A stretch of 64,000 nt of DNA from positions 101,930,914 through 101,994,913 of the forward strand of contig NC_059471.1 of assembly GCF_018139145.2 (NCBI RefSeq), in the 5' to 3' direction. This stretch comes from Gymnogyps californianus. Taxonomy: Eukaryota > Chordata > Aves > Accipitriformes > Cathartidae. The notes beneath the pieces were generated by a model. It was not told the origin of the DNA. It saw only the letters and a program-made list of their open reading frames with translations, and ran no database searches. This document shows positions 20,987 to 33,999 of the stretch, one piece after another. Positions within the stretch are counted from its first letter, which is position 1. Every line of letters starts with the position of its first letter. The translations under genes and the position numbers were made by a program.

Positions 20987-23900
20987 CTAAAGACAACATG
21001 ATACTTATTTTAATCAAATATCTATACTAAAGCAGTTACATTGGTTTCTTTTGTCCGCATTATGACAATTAACGAATAACACCTGCCACCTGAAAGTGCA
21101 GTACCAATTTTAGATCAGCTGAGAATCCCCATCTCTGAGTGGTTCAATATGTTCAGAGACCCGAGGAGGTCTTACTCCTCACTCAGGTCACTTTCGGTCT
21201 GTGGGAAGCCAAATATGCCTTGGTGAAGACCAGTGAGCGTGGGCCCCCATGACCCACGTTACAGGGGTCGAGGCACACTGCCTTCCCTACTGAGGCAAAA
21301 CACCGAGTGAGGAAGCATTTCGCCCAGGAAAAGACAAAGTACATATTGGGTCCTGTAAGGGCTGGCACAGTGCCACTCCAGGCAGCTGCCCAGGATCTCC
21401 CAGGGAGGGATGTGACCTTCCCCCTTTCCTGTCTGGTCTCAGACATTACATCTGGTGTGAAGGCTGGTGTACCCATGCAAGCGCAAATGAGTCCATGGGA
21501 GCATAACAGCCAGACCGCTAACTCCTAAATGGTAGCCTCATAGACAGGGGAGGGACAAGGAGGCAGAGCCCCCATACCTGGAATAGCCTCATCGGTCGTT
21601 AGGGCCAGCCACCCCAAAGGGGCAGGGACACTGACTAGTGCTGCAAAGCCTACGTCTGTCCTCCTCCTCTCGCAGCTATCCGAAAGCTTGCCACAGTCAG
21701 ACCCAGCTGCTCCTCAGAAAACCATGAATCAGGTCTCCATCCCACAGGAGACATCCCCCTCCAGCACACTCCTGCCACAGAGCTCAGTCCTGCCCAGGGG
21801 CAAGGCTGGCCCGGTTTCATACAGACACAGTGCAGGTACCCCTGCACGAGGGCCTCTCGGGAGCTGTTGTTTTCAATGGTCTTTCTCTAAGGCTGGATTT
21901 CAGTGTTGCTAGTGTTGCTAGCAGAGGGGCAAAGGGTGGGAGAGGGACCTCCTGAGGCTCCCAGGCTGTTAACCCTTGAACAGAGCAATGGGGGTGCAGG
22001 GGAGAGATGAGGGAGAGATGCCTGCTCAGCAACTGATTACTTGTCAGTCCAAATAGTCCCCTGATCCAGTCACTCTGCGCTGATCCATCTGGTCCTGCTT
22101 GAACTGAGCTAGGTCTGGGGCAGAAACGATCACATACCGACTCCAGTGAAGGAGCTCTCTAGAAGCTCTGAGAAAAGCCACTGTCCTTTTATGCCTTTCC
22201 TACATAGAGGAGGGTGTGACTGGATTGCAGCCTGCTAGCCTGCAAAAAACAAAGAGTGTGGTGCAGCGTTTCAGTCTGATGCTCCTGCATAACACCTGTC
22301 CTTCAATGCTTCAGGCCAACCAAGCCCTACAACATGTGGCAAAGCTTCCAAAAAAAGTCACTCAATCTCAGTGCAGTCTTCAAGCAATGATGAGCTTATT
22401 GCAGCCTATGGTAAGAGGCGGTGAATTTTCATCACTAATAAGAAATTGCGGTGTCTTTCGAACCAGAGTTCGGCAATCTACCTTCCTCTGCTTGTTGGAC
22501 TAACCTTGCGATATCAGTGTGCACAGAACAGGCACGCACACACAGAAAGACGCAGGTACCCATGCATGTAGGTCTCTGCAATTATACACTCACATACGCT
22601 CAAACATAGGGGATAAAGGTAATCTAATGAAAGTAAGCAAGCTATAAGCAAATCCAAATACAAACTGCCTTGAAACTTTTTTGTGTGTAAAATCTCTCTG
22701 CTTTTTCTTTGATTCAGAACAAAAATTGCTACACTTTTTCAATAGGAGATAAAGAATTACCAACAGAAACTTACCTTTCCTGTGCCCTTCTCTAATGAGA
22801 TTCACGATAACATTCAGGATTTTAAAAATCCACTGGATAATATGATGATACTCTCAAAAGGAGCAGAGATATCTTAAACTTTAAGTAGCCTCCAGCCTGC
22901 ACAAGGCTATAAGCAATTGTGTGTTAAATAAGTGCCTTGTACTGCATGCTTTATGTTTATATTAAATGCTAAATCTAATCTCACCTGGAAAGTCAAATAT
23001 TGGCTGACAGCTTACATCAGTCATCCTGTCAGATGCAGAGTACTACTTTTTATGCTTATTACTGCAATTTCATATATTGTAAAAGAGCACTGCTGTGCTT
23101 TCCTGGAGGTAAACATTGATGCAGCTCGATCTTTGTTGACCCAGAGAGAAGAAGAGTGAAGATGAACTTGGCAAGATAATGATGATGATGATGATAATAA
23201 TAATAATAATTCCCTTGGCTGATACGGGCACGAGAGGCTGAGCACTGAGCAGGCAGTGTGAAAGGCCTGCCAGCCTGCCAGGCTGCTTAGTGCCCACAGT
23301 TTGCCTTTCCTTTTCTTCCACCAGGATCATGCTTGTTAGTGACCAGCCCCTCTGTGAAGCCCTTGCTGTGAGAAGCAGGTCCTCACACGCAGCCAGGACC
23401 AGCCTCACTGAGCTCTGCTCTGTGTGCACCTCACTCATCATCTGGAGCAGGAAAAGACAAAAACATACTAAAAAAAATAAAGCAGAATTAATTAATGTTG
23501 ATTTTATTTCTAGCAAATAGCACATGCTGACACCTAACTGAAAGGCTCTGAGTCACGCCTTAGAAAATAGCAGTGTGCTCAGTGAAATGAGACAACTTCG
23601 GTTTTAGTCAGCAGCAGTTCCTGGCTATGATGGGGACATCCAAGGGAGGGGGATTAGGATGGGATTGTGCTGCAAAGTGCTCCACAAGCACATGGGCTGG
23701 GACAGACTTTCTGTAAAAAATATTTTCCTTTTACAGGTAGTCCTGCCTAAGCAATTTTCAGAGAAAGCAACTTCTCAGGTAGCTCTGCTTTGAGGAAGAT
23801 AAAGCAAACATGGACTACCACTGAATCAACAGCGCACATCAGAAAAAGGGAGATATGCTCTTGGTACGGAGAAGTGTTAATCCCTGAGGAAGCCCTGCTA

Positions 23901-24670
23901 GTGTCGTGCTGCTGACATTGTCATGGTTACTGCTATCATTTCTTCTGGATGATTTTCTGTGCATGAACACCTCCCAGCACGGGGGCGAGCTGCTGGCAGC
24001 ATTTCCTCTCTGATCCCCTGCTTCTCTCTGGCAGTTTCCCACATGCCCTCGCCTCGGCCCCTCAAAGCTGAGGTAGCTGGCAAGCTGCTTCTGTTTGCTT
24101 TGATGAAACCCGTAAGCCAGAGGGACCGCGGCATGTCCGGCCTCCTGCATTGTGCAGCCAGCGACACGGCCTGGTTGGTCCTGGCTGGATAAAGTCACCT
24201 GGAGCCACCAGCATGCTGTTAGAGGAGCTCCCAAACGCAGGGCTGTGAGCCTGGCTATGGAGATAAGAGAGGAGCCATAGCCCTGGAGGTTCCCGAGCAG
24301 AGTAGTTTGGCAACTGCTGCCCTGGACTGCCAATAACCGGGTGAAAGGACTTATCCCTCATTCAACCAACCTCTTCTACCATCTGTTCCTGGCCAGTCCC
24401 GTTTGGCCACTACTTGCAGGCATACACTCACGCACACGCACAGGCATACCTACATATGTAGAAGATGCATATGTTGTCAAGCAGACATGAAATTTAACTG
24501 CCAACTCTGTTCTCAATGAAACCAGAAGAGTCCTTGAACAATCCTGTTCTGCTGCGCGTCCCCCTGAAGGTCACATTTGCTCAGGGTTTGGTTAGTCTTT
24601 ATAGCAATGAGGTGATCAAGGACAGACAGTGTGGAACTGGTTAAAAAGAAGGAGGGGCAGCCAAACGTCT
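20987..24670. other. KCNE2 upstream region
   Basis: This stretch should contain the non-coding 5' exon and promoter of KCNE2, but I cannot place them. There is no CpG island. A trinucleotide repeat lies at 23178-23210. The other open frames are short and unrecognised. Confidence 0.5.
23178..23210. repeat. (ATG)n/(ATA)n microsatellite
   Basis: A run of ATG units passes into ATA units over about 33 bases, with no interruptions within either block. Confidence 0.9.
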
Positions 24671-24679
24671 TGGGCAGGA

Positions 24680-25250
24680 AAGGTGAGTGCTTCAATATTA
24701 GTCTCCCAAATGGAGACTGATACTAAGCTAAATGCTCCTGATCTCAGTGGAGAGAGGTAGGAACGGCTGGTTGAGCCTCCTGTCTTTACCCCAAGAATGG
24801 CTAGGTCATGGCAATCAGGAAGAGTCCGTGGTGACTGGAAAAAGGCACATGTCGTGCTTATCCTTGAGAAGGGCAATGAAGGCCCAGGGAGCTGAAGGAT
24901 GATCAGCCATACCTCAAACCATGTGACAAGGGACGAATCCTTCTGGAAGCCATTATCAGGCATGTGAAGAACAAAAGGTGATTGGAAACAGCCGGCATAG
25001 ATTTACCAAGGGCAAATTGTGCCTGATCAAGCTGATGGCTTTCTATTGCGAGATGATGGAAGGACTGTTTCAGTGGATGAAGGCAGAGCAGTAGTGGTGG
25101 TTTACCTTTGCTTTAGCAAGATTTCAGCATGATCTCTCATCATATCCTTGTAGCCAGTTTGGAGAGACATGGACCAGATGTGTGGACTCCAGAACTAGCT
25201 GGACCACTGTCATGGGCAAGATAAGAGTAAATGAAAACCCATGGCAGATC
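24680..25250 (+). mobile_element. CR1 LINE fragment (reverse transcriptase region)
   Basis: The plus strand follows the order of the CR1 reverse-transcriptase coding region. It has a GACTGGAAAAAGGCACATGT block near 24835, a leucine-glutamate-alanine block near 24940, a GGATTTACTAAGGGCAAAT-like block near 25000, then a tract like the one coding for the AFD motif near 25115. Several frameshifts and stops interrupt it, so it is dead. Ends are approximate. Confidence 0.75.
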
Positions 25251-25269
25251 TGGATGCTAGGCTTTATGT

Positions 25270-27470
25270 AAGAACCAAGGAGCTCAGTGCTTTTACACCC
25301 ATCTGCCAGCTCCATTGCAGGAACTGACCATTCACTGTGATGAGGCAGTGCTGTGGCAGCATCTGCTCTTGCCTCCCAGGTCTTGTGGAGCAGGTGGGTC
25401 CAGCCCGTGACAGGGCGTTGTCATCAGCAGGAGGTACACCACATGTAAACATGCACAGTATTTAACAATTAAGATAAACAACATTACAATTGGATGTATT
25501 TTCACATGTAGCAGCCCTGTGGTCTTGAAGGCATCATTCAAGGAAAACGTTTTCTTTTTAGATGTACAATAGGCTCAGAACTGAATGATACTCGATTGTT
25601 CATAACCTTCATGATTGATAACCCTTCTGTGACTGTGTAGCAATGTATTCATTTGTTGGCTATTTTACAAATCCTTTGTTAGTCTTACTGGTGAGACGGT
25701 GAAGAAGGTAGCAGACATACTGAAGATCTTGTGATTAGACCCAGATCTCATAGGAGGGTTTATGTGAGTTCATTAGCAATTCATCTCTCCCAACATTTTG
25801 CAATATCTATTGTAAACGCATAAAGGGATACTCATAAATAAACACAAACATGCATACACATAACATACGTAGATCAGTATCTATAGGACTGGAATGGGGT
25901 GCTCAATTTTCTGTGTTTGCTGTAGAAGGTAAGATTAACAGAAGATTGTTATTAGTAGTGATCTTTGTTCCCCAGACTTTTCCCTTCACAGGAGCTTCCA
26001 GTATACTTGGTCATTTTTTTCCAATCCTCCATCAGTTGTTTCCCTGTATTCTCTACAATAGACAGACAAGCTTTACACTTTATTTTAAATCAGCAGCTGA
26101 TATATTTATACACAGCTTTTGCCATCTTCTTTTTCCTTCCTTTTCTTTAAAGTAAGGAAATTAGCCATACATAATTCATGAATTATAGGGTTCATTACTT
26201 AGGATCATGCATTTTATAGGGTTAATTCTTAGAAACAAAAGAATATAGCTGTTAAGTGTGGATATTGGAGAGGTATGAGTGTCCTCTCATATGTACCTAT
26301 GTAATTTTCCTTCGGTATTTCTTCTGCTCTGGTTAAATCATAATATTGTACTATTCACTGTGCCTTTCAGATCTCAAACCTCTGTATACACAGACTTAAC
26401 CCACAATCTTCCCAGCCTTTAACTACTGATATGCTATACTGCTAACTACTGATACTTAGAGTGCTGATAGCATTTAATTAGTTTCCCCACTGCTTTAAAC
26501 TTTTTATCTTCTTGATAGCCCTCCTAGATTCCTTCTGGTATTTACACACTTGCTTAAAAGAACATTAGTGAAATCGACAGTTCTGTCCCTGGGTCTGGCT
26601 GCTGCTTTTCAAGTTGTTGTCTGTCAGTCGATCACCCTGTAAAACAAAAAGACCTACCAAGGCCGCTAGGTTTTTATAGTTTGGCTTTAACTGTGACTGC
26701 TGAAACCTTTCCTCTTAAGATTACTCAAGATTACCTCTATTAATTAAGTTTGAACTGCTTCTTTATGTTGATTTTGCTTTGTAATCCAATTTTTAGTACA
26801 TCTTGGGACATTTTCCAGCTCCTTCTGGTTTCTTATAACAGTGTTGGTAATTAAAGATGCTGCCTCTTTATTTTTTGTTTTGCAGCTGTGCTTCTAGGTC
26901 TCTTTTACCTGTTTCTTGCATTCTTGTGCCGAGCCTCTGCAGTGGGTCAGCATGTGTAAGCTACCACCTCTCCAGGAGCTTTGACTTCCACCTCTCGAAC
27001 ATTTAACTCTTCTGCCTCTGTGTGCCATTCCTCTAAGCACATCATTATGGTTTCATTTTCTTTCTGCATTCACCCCATGCATGATGGATGCTATTTTCTT
27101 TCCCAGGGTAAGGGAGTTCGGATTTGTACATTGTTCCCTCCCAAGGGTATGGTTTTCAGCACAACTGGGAGTTTTGATGTCTTTCCCTATACAGGTTGGG
27201 TTTTCTTTTTAAGTGAGGAAATCCTTTTGCAATTGTTTATTTCTCATGTAACTGTTCTTCCATCTTTCAGGGAGCAGTGTTTAGAGGTTTCATCCTTAGC
27301 CTATTTTCTGGGGCCTTTGTCTGCTCAATGATAAATACATTTGCTGGTTCAATGGTTGGGGTGTTCTGTTTTTCTGAGAGACCCTGAGACTTAATTGTGT
27401 GTTACACAGTATGATTACCTATTGTAACACTTTGGGTACGTTTGCAAAAGTATTAACCCCCATCCTTTCA
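25270..27470. other. AT-rich intergenic region
   Basis: About 2.2 kb with many T-rich runs and no recognisable gene. Short frames such as those near 25850-26155 and 26981-27331 have no domain. The even, repeat-like texture suggests an old decayed element, but I cannot name one. Confidence 0.5.
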
Positions 27471-27479
27471 CATAGGATC

Positions 27480-27565
27480 TGGCATGGGTGCCAGCCAAGA
27501 GGAACAGCTGATCTGCTGGAAGGTTGGCTGCTATTCAGAGGGATCTTGACAGGCTGTCCCCAAAA
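27480..27565 (+). mobile_element. Short CR1-like fragment
   Basis: The segment with CTGCTGGAAGGTTGGCTGCT, followed by a near-consensus CAGAGGGATCTTGACAGGCTG, resembles CR1 coding sequence in the plus orientation. It is short and diverged. Confidence 0.5.
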
Positions 27566-27599
27566 TATTCATAGCTGGTAAAAACCTATCTCTAAATAT

Positions 27600-30500
27600 T
27601 AGAATAACTCCATGTCTGAAGATAGCTCCCTCGTCACATCAGAGACCCACATCAGGATGCACTATCCTTAATACCTTGTGTAGAAACAATGAAAAGAGTG
27701 CAGACAGTGGAGAGTGACACCTGGAATCGTCCTTTGTGGCTAAATAAAAATGTTTGACAAAGCAGCATTTTGCAGTCATCACAGAAGTGAGAGGAAAAGT
27801 GTTCAGAAGGAAAGTGAATTTTAACCATATTTTGTTATGCAGTATAAGTGTAAGCAAGGTTGTGACACAACCTTTGTGTCTATGAGAAAAGAGTGTATCT
27901 CATCAGGATGCATTCGACAGTGAGGGACTCCAGCTGAAGCAGTTTCTCAACCCTGAATGCTTGAAAAAACCAACCAGGCAGAACAAGTCGGGTCCCAAAC
28001 TCTGACTGCGTCTGGTGCCGGGACTGCACTGCAACTGAGATACTGGCACCTGCCACCCTGCCAAGAAATGCACTGCTCCCCTCGGCCGAAGCTGCAGGGA
28101 TGGAGAAATCATGGCCAGGCGGAGACTGCAATCATTCAGCTTTGTTGCTATGGTTTTATGTGTTGCTGTTGCAAAAGCTTTAGAGGATAAATAAGGGTGT
28201 TGCCTGCACATAGCATTTAAATGAAAAAGCAAACACTAATATTTCACCATGTCCGATGCTTAGCTTCTAGTGACTTAAGGAAATTTACTCCTCAGCCTCT
28301 TTGAGATCACCCTTCTGAAAGCAAGATGGAAAATAAACACCTTTCCAAACAATGACGACAGGGACAGCTTTTGCGGGGGACAGATAGCTCTGAGGGAAGC
28401 ATCCAACATGCTGCAGGTAAAGGGCGTCCCCACATCAGCCCTGGAGAACATGAGCTGCTGAGTGACCTCCATTCCCAGCACGGGCAATGGGGATGGTGCC
28501 TGCGTGCACCGCTGATAAACTGCACGGCAGCTGGCAGCACTGCACCCCTCCTGTGTGCTAACACCAGGGTAAGACTAACAAGGGCTACCTGTTACGGCCA
28601 CGTGCCCATTAACGCCCCAGTGTATGCCTGCGCACAGGCTGTTCACCTCTCACGTGGAAACCCCATCCTCACTGCAGCCCAGGCAGCCAAAGGGCTCCTG
28701 AAAGGCAGATTGGGCTGTCGGCTCCCAGCCGGACCTCTTCACACCACCACAGCCTGAGGACAGCGTCCTGCTGGCTGGGAAGATAAGATGTGGTGCCTCG
28801 AATGCTTGTATGTGTGTCCCTCAGAGAAGAAAAGAAACCTGAAATGCCCATGCAGGTTCCCTCCTAAATATCGGGTGAATTTTCACCATACTTCCAGCTG
28901 TAATTAAAATATTGTTGCCTGCAGCTAAACTGCAGTGCACCACCTGCAGTTATCTGAAGGCAAGGTCCCGCTCAAGGCCAGTGTCATGAAAGGCAAAGTT
29001 AACGGTAATAACCGACAGCAGCAGTTTTGTTCCTAACAGATTACGCTGAATCTGTCCTTTGGATGGGAAGCTGCAGGTCAGTTGCTTGCTGGGTTGTAGA
29101 TGGGAACCACAAAGCTCTGCAGACACACACACATCTCCTGCATGCACAAGCACACTTGGTACCACCCAACATCGCTGCCCTCTGCTCCTCGCCCACGCTC
29201 CCCAGGCCCTTATGGAGGAATATGGTCAGCAGCTCAGCCAGAGCAGTTAAAGAGTTGGAGAGATGGTAGTAAAGAGTTGGATGGGGAGTATAAATGTCAC
29301 CCAGGGCAGCGCACACAGCAAGGTACTGGCTGTGCCCACCTGCCCTCTGCTTCCGTGGAGTATCTCTGAAAACCACAGGCCAATTGCCATCAGCGGTTTG
29401 AACTAGCACCAATGGTGATATGGAGGTACCACTGTCCCTCATGCCCCCCGCCTAGCCTGGGATCTGGGCCCTCTGCTCCGATGCTTATACACTTGACAGC
29501 TACGCTCCTGGTCCTGGAAATAAAATTGCATCATGATCCATCAGCCTCAAATGTTTTTTTTGTCCTGGCATTTGCTCTCATAAACACTCTCTGTGTAGCT
29601 AAAGACAGACTAAAGAAGTGTGTGCTATGCACTTCAATTAACAGGCAGAATAAGACCTTCTGAGACATTAAGGGTAGTGACTGCTGTTCTCACATAGAAA
29701 TGCTTGCCTTCTGCAGAGAGCCAGCCCAGCCTAAGACTTAGATATCATCTATACCTGCACCTCAATTTGACTTCCAGTGATGTCCACAGCTGAACATGAT
29801 GACAGATGAACGTTTCTTCCTTCTGCGTGTGTTGGCTCTTTAGGTGCCTGGGCTGGGGAAATGAAACAGCTCTGTCCATGTTCTCTCCACTTCCCCGCAA
29901 GGCATCCAGAGACAGGCAAGCCGGACCCTGGGTGCTACGAGAGGGCCAAAGGTATGTGCTTTGGCCTCAAGCTGACCTGAGATTTTGCTTGGGATTGCAC
30001 TGAGTAGCAGTTCACAGAAATTGCAGCACAGATGTACAACGGCAGCAGGCATCATGCCACACCTGCTCTCTAGCAAAAAGCCATTTCTCGCAACCAAACC
30101 CACTGGACCCTGGGATCTCCTTAAGAGTGAGCTGCTAGTATCGAGGAGTTTCTGGGGAATGGAAACTGGGAGAGGCACCCTTGCTGAAACCACATTTTAT
30201 TGCGAAGTCCTGTCCTCATAAAGCAGAGGGAAGGGACAGTAGTCGTTACAGCAACAGGCCATGGGTTTGGCAGGAGATCGTCGCAATGACAGAGGTCACT
30301 GATTGCAACAGCTCCTCTGGGCAGGGGCAGCTCACAGCTTCTGATGGGGCTGAATGCCCACACAACACTGGCGGCTTCGAGTCTTGTTCCTTCTCCTTTC
30401 ATATCCTAACCGCAGAGGGTGGCCTGTAAGCTGGATCCAAATCCTGACTGAGTCTCTGAGTCTTGACAAAAGCACCTTGTCCCCATCTTTCTTCACACAG

Positions 30501-33500
30501 TGCACTGCTAAGCTGTGGACCTTGCCACAGGACACTGTAGATGCTCATAGCTGGCAGGCATTCAAAAGCAATTAGATTGATTCAGAGAAGAAAAATGTAT
30601 CATCAAGAGTGTTTGAGTAAAAAGACATCATGCCGTCACAGCAGACTGCTGAGGATTATTCTGGGGAAGCGTGACTACATGCTTGCCCCACTTTTATGTT
30701 CTTTCTTAGGCTTCCAGGTTTGTCCATTCCCTTGACTGATTTCTTCACTTAACAAAACCTCCCCACCCTGTCTGGTAAAGGGGAGGGAGAGGCAGGAAAG
30801 AGGACGGTGGGAAAAGAAAAAAAGTATGTAAGAACCAACCTGTCCAGTGGACAACAGAGAAAATAAAGGGAGGAATGTAAAGGTCACCAGGATGCTCCCA
30901 TCAAACCTCCCCCTCTGGGGGCAAGGGTGCCATGTCTTGATGGAGCTTCAGATGGGATGAGGTAAATAAAAAAGGGAGGGCAGGGGAGCAGCCAGAGCCT
31001 TTCGAGGAGGCTCTGCAGGGGTCAGAAGAGGGATCACAACCTGCCACCCTCAGGGTGCTTGTGTGCCAGGGTGTCCCTCTTGCCACAGAAGGCTAGACGG
31101 ACTCGTGGCTGACCCAGGATAGACATCCTTACATTGTTGTAGCCCACTGATGCTCCAGAGCGGGCTTCACCCCAAGGTTGGTGGCAGCAATGTAGAGTCA
31201 CAGCTGAGAGGTGGATCAGGACAGAGGTGCAGGGGTACTTAGGCCAGCTTTGGTACCAGCCCTCCCATGGGCTGCCCCTCCGGCACAGCGCAGACTGTAA
31301 GCAAGCTAGTTCTGCACTCCTGGCTCAAGTGAAGTCCACAGAAGCCAGTGGGGAATTTGGATGGAATGGAGCAAGGAGAGCCTGAACTGGAGCTGGAGTT
31401 ACTGCCAATACCCACTTCTGCAGGGCCTGATGTTGTTAACTCACGTCTGCAGACTTACAGACTTGTTGCTGAAAAGTGGCATGTATGAGTAAATCATCTG
31501 TTTTCATAACTCCTCAGCAAAACAAGTGATCTGATTCACATGGGCAGGAGAGTTCAACCATTTCTCCAGGAGGGTTGCTGTGACTCCTTAGCAAGGATAT
31601 GCATTTCAAGACATGTTTTAAAGCAATGCTGTTCAGAAGACAGAGGACTGAAGTCAGGGATTAAATTCTAGCCCCCCTGGTCTCTGAAAAATTACAAGAC
31701 ACTTCTGGGCCTTTCAAGTTCTGTTGAAAGCATTTCCTTGTATGACTGAGCACTGCAGATCCTGACAGCAGATCTGTTACTCGTCCAGTGGATAAATCTA
31801 CACAGTCAACTTCACCTGCTCCAGAACAACAAGCCATACTGTAAACCACCTTGCAGCCACTTGTAAAAGACTCTGCCTTACCTCACACTTGATCTCTCCT
31901 CTACCAGACGCATTTAGCCAGTGATCAAGACCTGCCTCCTGCACGGCCATGAGATGCTTCTGCTCAGGACAGGCCCCCTTTGAAAGTCTGGCAGGTAGCT
32001 AGGTACCACTGCCCCATTTCTCGGAGGCCATGAGAGGAAGCACTGTCAGAGCAGCATGCCTTCCCAGCAGCTACCCTCAGGAGTCGGTGACTGGCAGAAG
32101 CTGGGAACTGAAGTGCTTGCCAAAGAGCATGCCTGTCTCCCCCTATCCAGAGCCTAGTGCAATCCAGTCCCCTTTGCACTGGAGCCGAATGAAACTGCCT
32201 GCAACCAGCCCAGTCTCACGTTAAACAACTTTGTGTTTACAACTCCACCTTTGTCCATGTGCCTCCATGCAAATGCATGCCTACATACAGACATATACGT
32301 TTATATATTTTAATCCCTTCTGTTTATGAAGGCTATATGAGTGCTTTACTAAGGAGTCAGGGAGGAGAAATGGACTGGAGATCCCAAGATACAGCCTGAG
32401 GCTCGCAGAGGCTGAGCTTAAGCTGGAAGGTCTGATAAGAGAGCAAGTCAGGGTGCAAATCTGTGATATTTAATGCAGGAGCAGAACAGAGCTCAACTCA
32501 CTGCTTCATCCGTGCCTGTGCAGACACAGCCCTCAGTGCGACCTCAGCTTTCACTGCACTTTTTCCAGGTGTGCACCAAGGCCTCTTCCCACCCAGGTAC
32601 CTGGTGGGCAAATGCTGCTGGTCTGCTGGAGCTGCCGCTGGCCCTGGATCTCACACCGGAGGAAGGCTGCTAGCCAGTGCTGTGCTACCTGGTAGGGCCC
32701 CGTGTTCAAAACCTTGGTGCTACTGAGCAAGCACGTTGCTTGAGCGTAGCAGCCGCCCCTCAGCCACACCAGCCCGTGTGGCTCTGCCTCCCATGTTGGG
32801 AAACAAGAGGTCTGAGAGCTGCTCTTCTTGTCTTGTGGCACTTGAGCAGCTTTGTTACTGGTGGCATCCAGGCACCGACAACCCATGCGGAGTGCCTGTG
32901 CCACGTTACGCTGCGCAGGCGGGAGGAGGAGGAGAGCACCCAGCACACGTCATGCCAGTATTAGCTGGTATGAGCACATGGTCACTGTGGCTGGGTGCAA
33001 CCTGCTGACGAGCTCAGCGTTTTGCAGAAATCTCAAGTTACGTCTAGAGCTGCTATATATTTTGGGTTTAATGCACTCCATCATTGCATATTAAAAAAAG
33101 TGCTGTTTATTTTTCCTGACTTGTAGACCTGGATACAGCCTAGTAGAGATGCTCATTGCTCATACTTGGGACTTTAATGGGGTCCTGTGATCGTGGAACC
33201 AGTTGATACTGCTCAGTGGTAGTGAAAGGGGAAGCAAAGGCCAGGTCAGGACAGTATATTGAAATAGAAAACCAGAGCAAGCACCGTACACAACCTCATG
33301 CAATGGCATCTTCTGAGTCCAACTCCACTGTCAGAGAAAGTTACATTACACTGATATTTATTTTGGCAGAAAAAAATCTATGTTTTACACACAACAATCT
33401 ATAGAGGTCATTGAGGGCAAAACATAGCCCAAGGCCCCACATAACCCTGAGAGCTCTAAAAAGTAAAGACAACTGATCATTTCAAGCCCACTGACAAGGA

Positions 33501-33670
33501 AGGAAAACAAGTGTGTCAGCACACGAGTTAAGAAATAATTGCTCATTTAACCTGGTATATGTTGCGTGAGCACAGGCACATTTCTTGTTTCCTCAGCCTT
33601 CCTTGACCTTGGGCCCATTTGTTTATACGGCCGCAATCCAGTTATGCAAACGGGCCTTACAATCTGCCTG
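27600..33670. other. Intergenic region, no gene recognised
   Basis: About 6 kb of mixed composition. Open frames up to about 130 codons occur on both strands but overlap and show no domains or splice structure. I could not identify a repeat family with confidence. Confidence 0.5.
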
Positions 33671-33679
33671 CATTCAGCT

Positions 33680-33995
33680 CCTGCTTCAAGCGGAAAACCC
33701 TCACCTCCGGAGCGGCAGGCAGAGGCCACCCACGCGTGCATGCCTTCCCCACGCCGGCGTCTTTCCTGCGCCTTCCCTGATACCCGGCCTCGGCACCACG
33801 CCACAGCCGCTGGCTCGGGGTGCGGGGCTGGTGGCGTGCAGGGAGACCCAGCACCCCTGGCACCAGCCTGCTCTGGATCTGGTGGTGAGCCCGCTCCGAG
33901 CGGGGATGGCTCCCCGCCATCCCCCATCCGGCACCAGCTCCCCCAGGAAGGCACTGGGCGCCAAGGCGAGCTCCTTATGCTGATCTGCTGGGCCG
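33680..33995. promoter_or_regulatory. Isolated CpG-rich island
   Basis: A compact GC-rich block with many CpG dinucleotides sits in otherwise CpG-poor intergenic DNA, more than 12 kb from the nearest gene. Overlapping open frames on both strands reflect composition. It could be the promoter of a non-coding RNA, an enhancer-type orphan island, or simply a GC-rich remnant. Confidence 0.45.
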
Positions 33996-33999
33996 CACA

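Noticed and set aside
24513..24963. Minus-strand frames near 24.5-25.0 kb
   Set aside because: They overlap the plus-strand CR1 reverse-transcriptase remnant and have no independent support.
26981..27331. 116-codon plus-strand frame in the AT-rich region
   Set aside because: Phe- and Ser-rich translation typical of T-rich non-coding DNA, with no domain or splice context.
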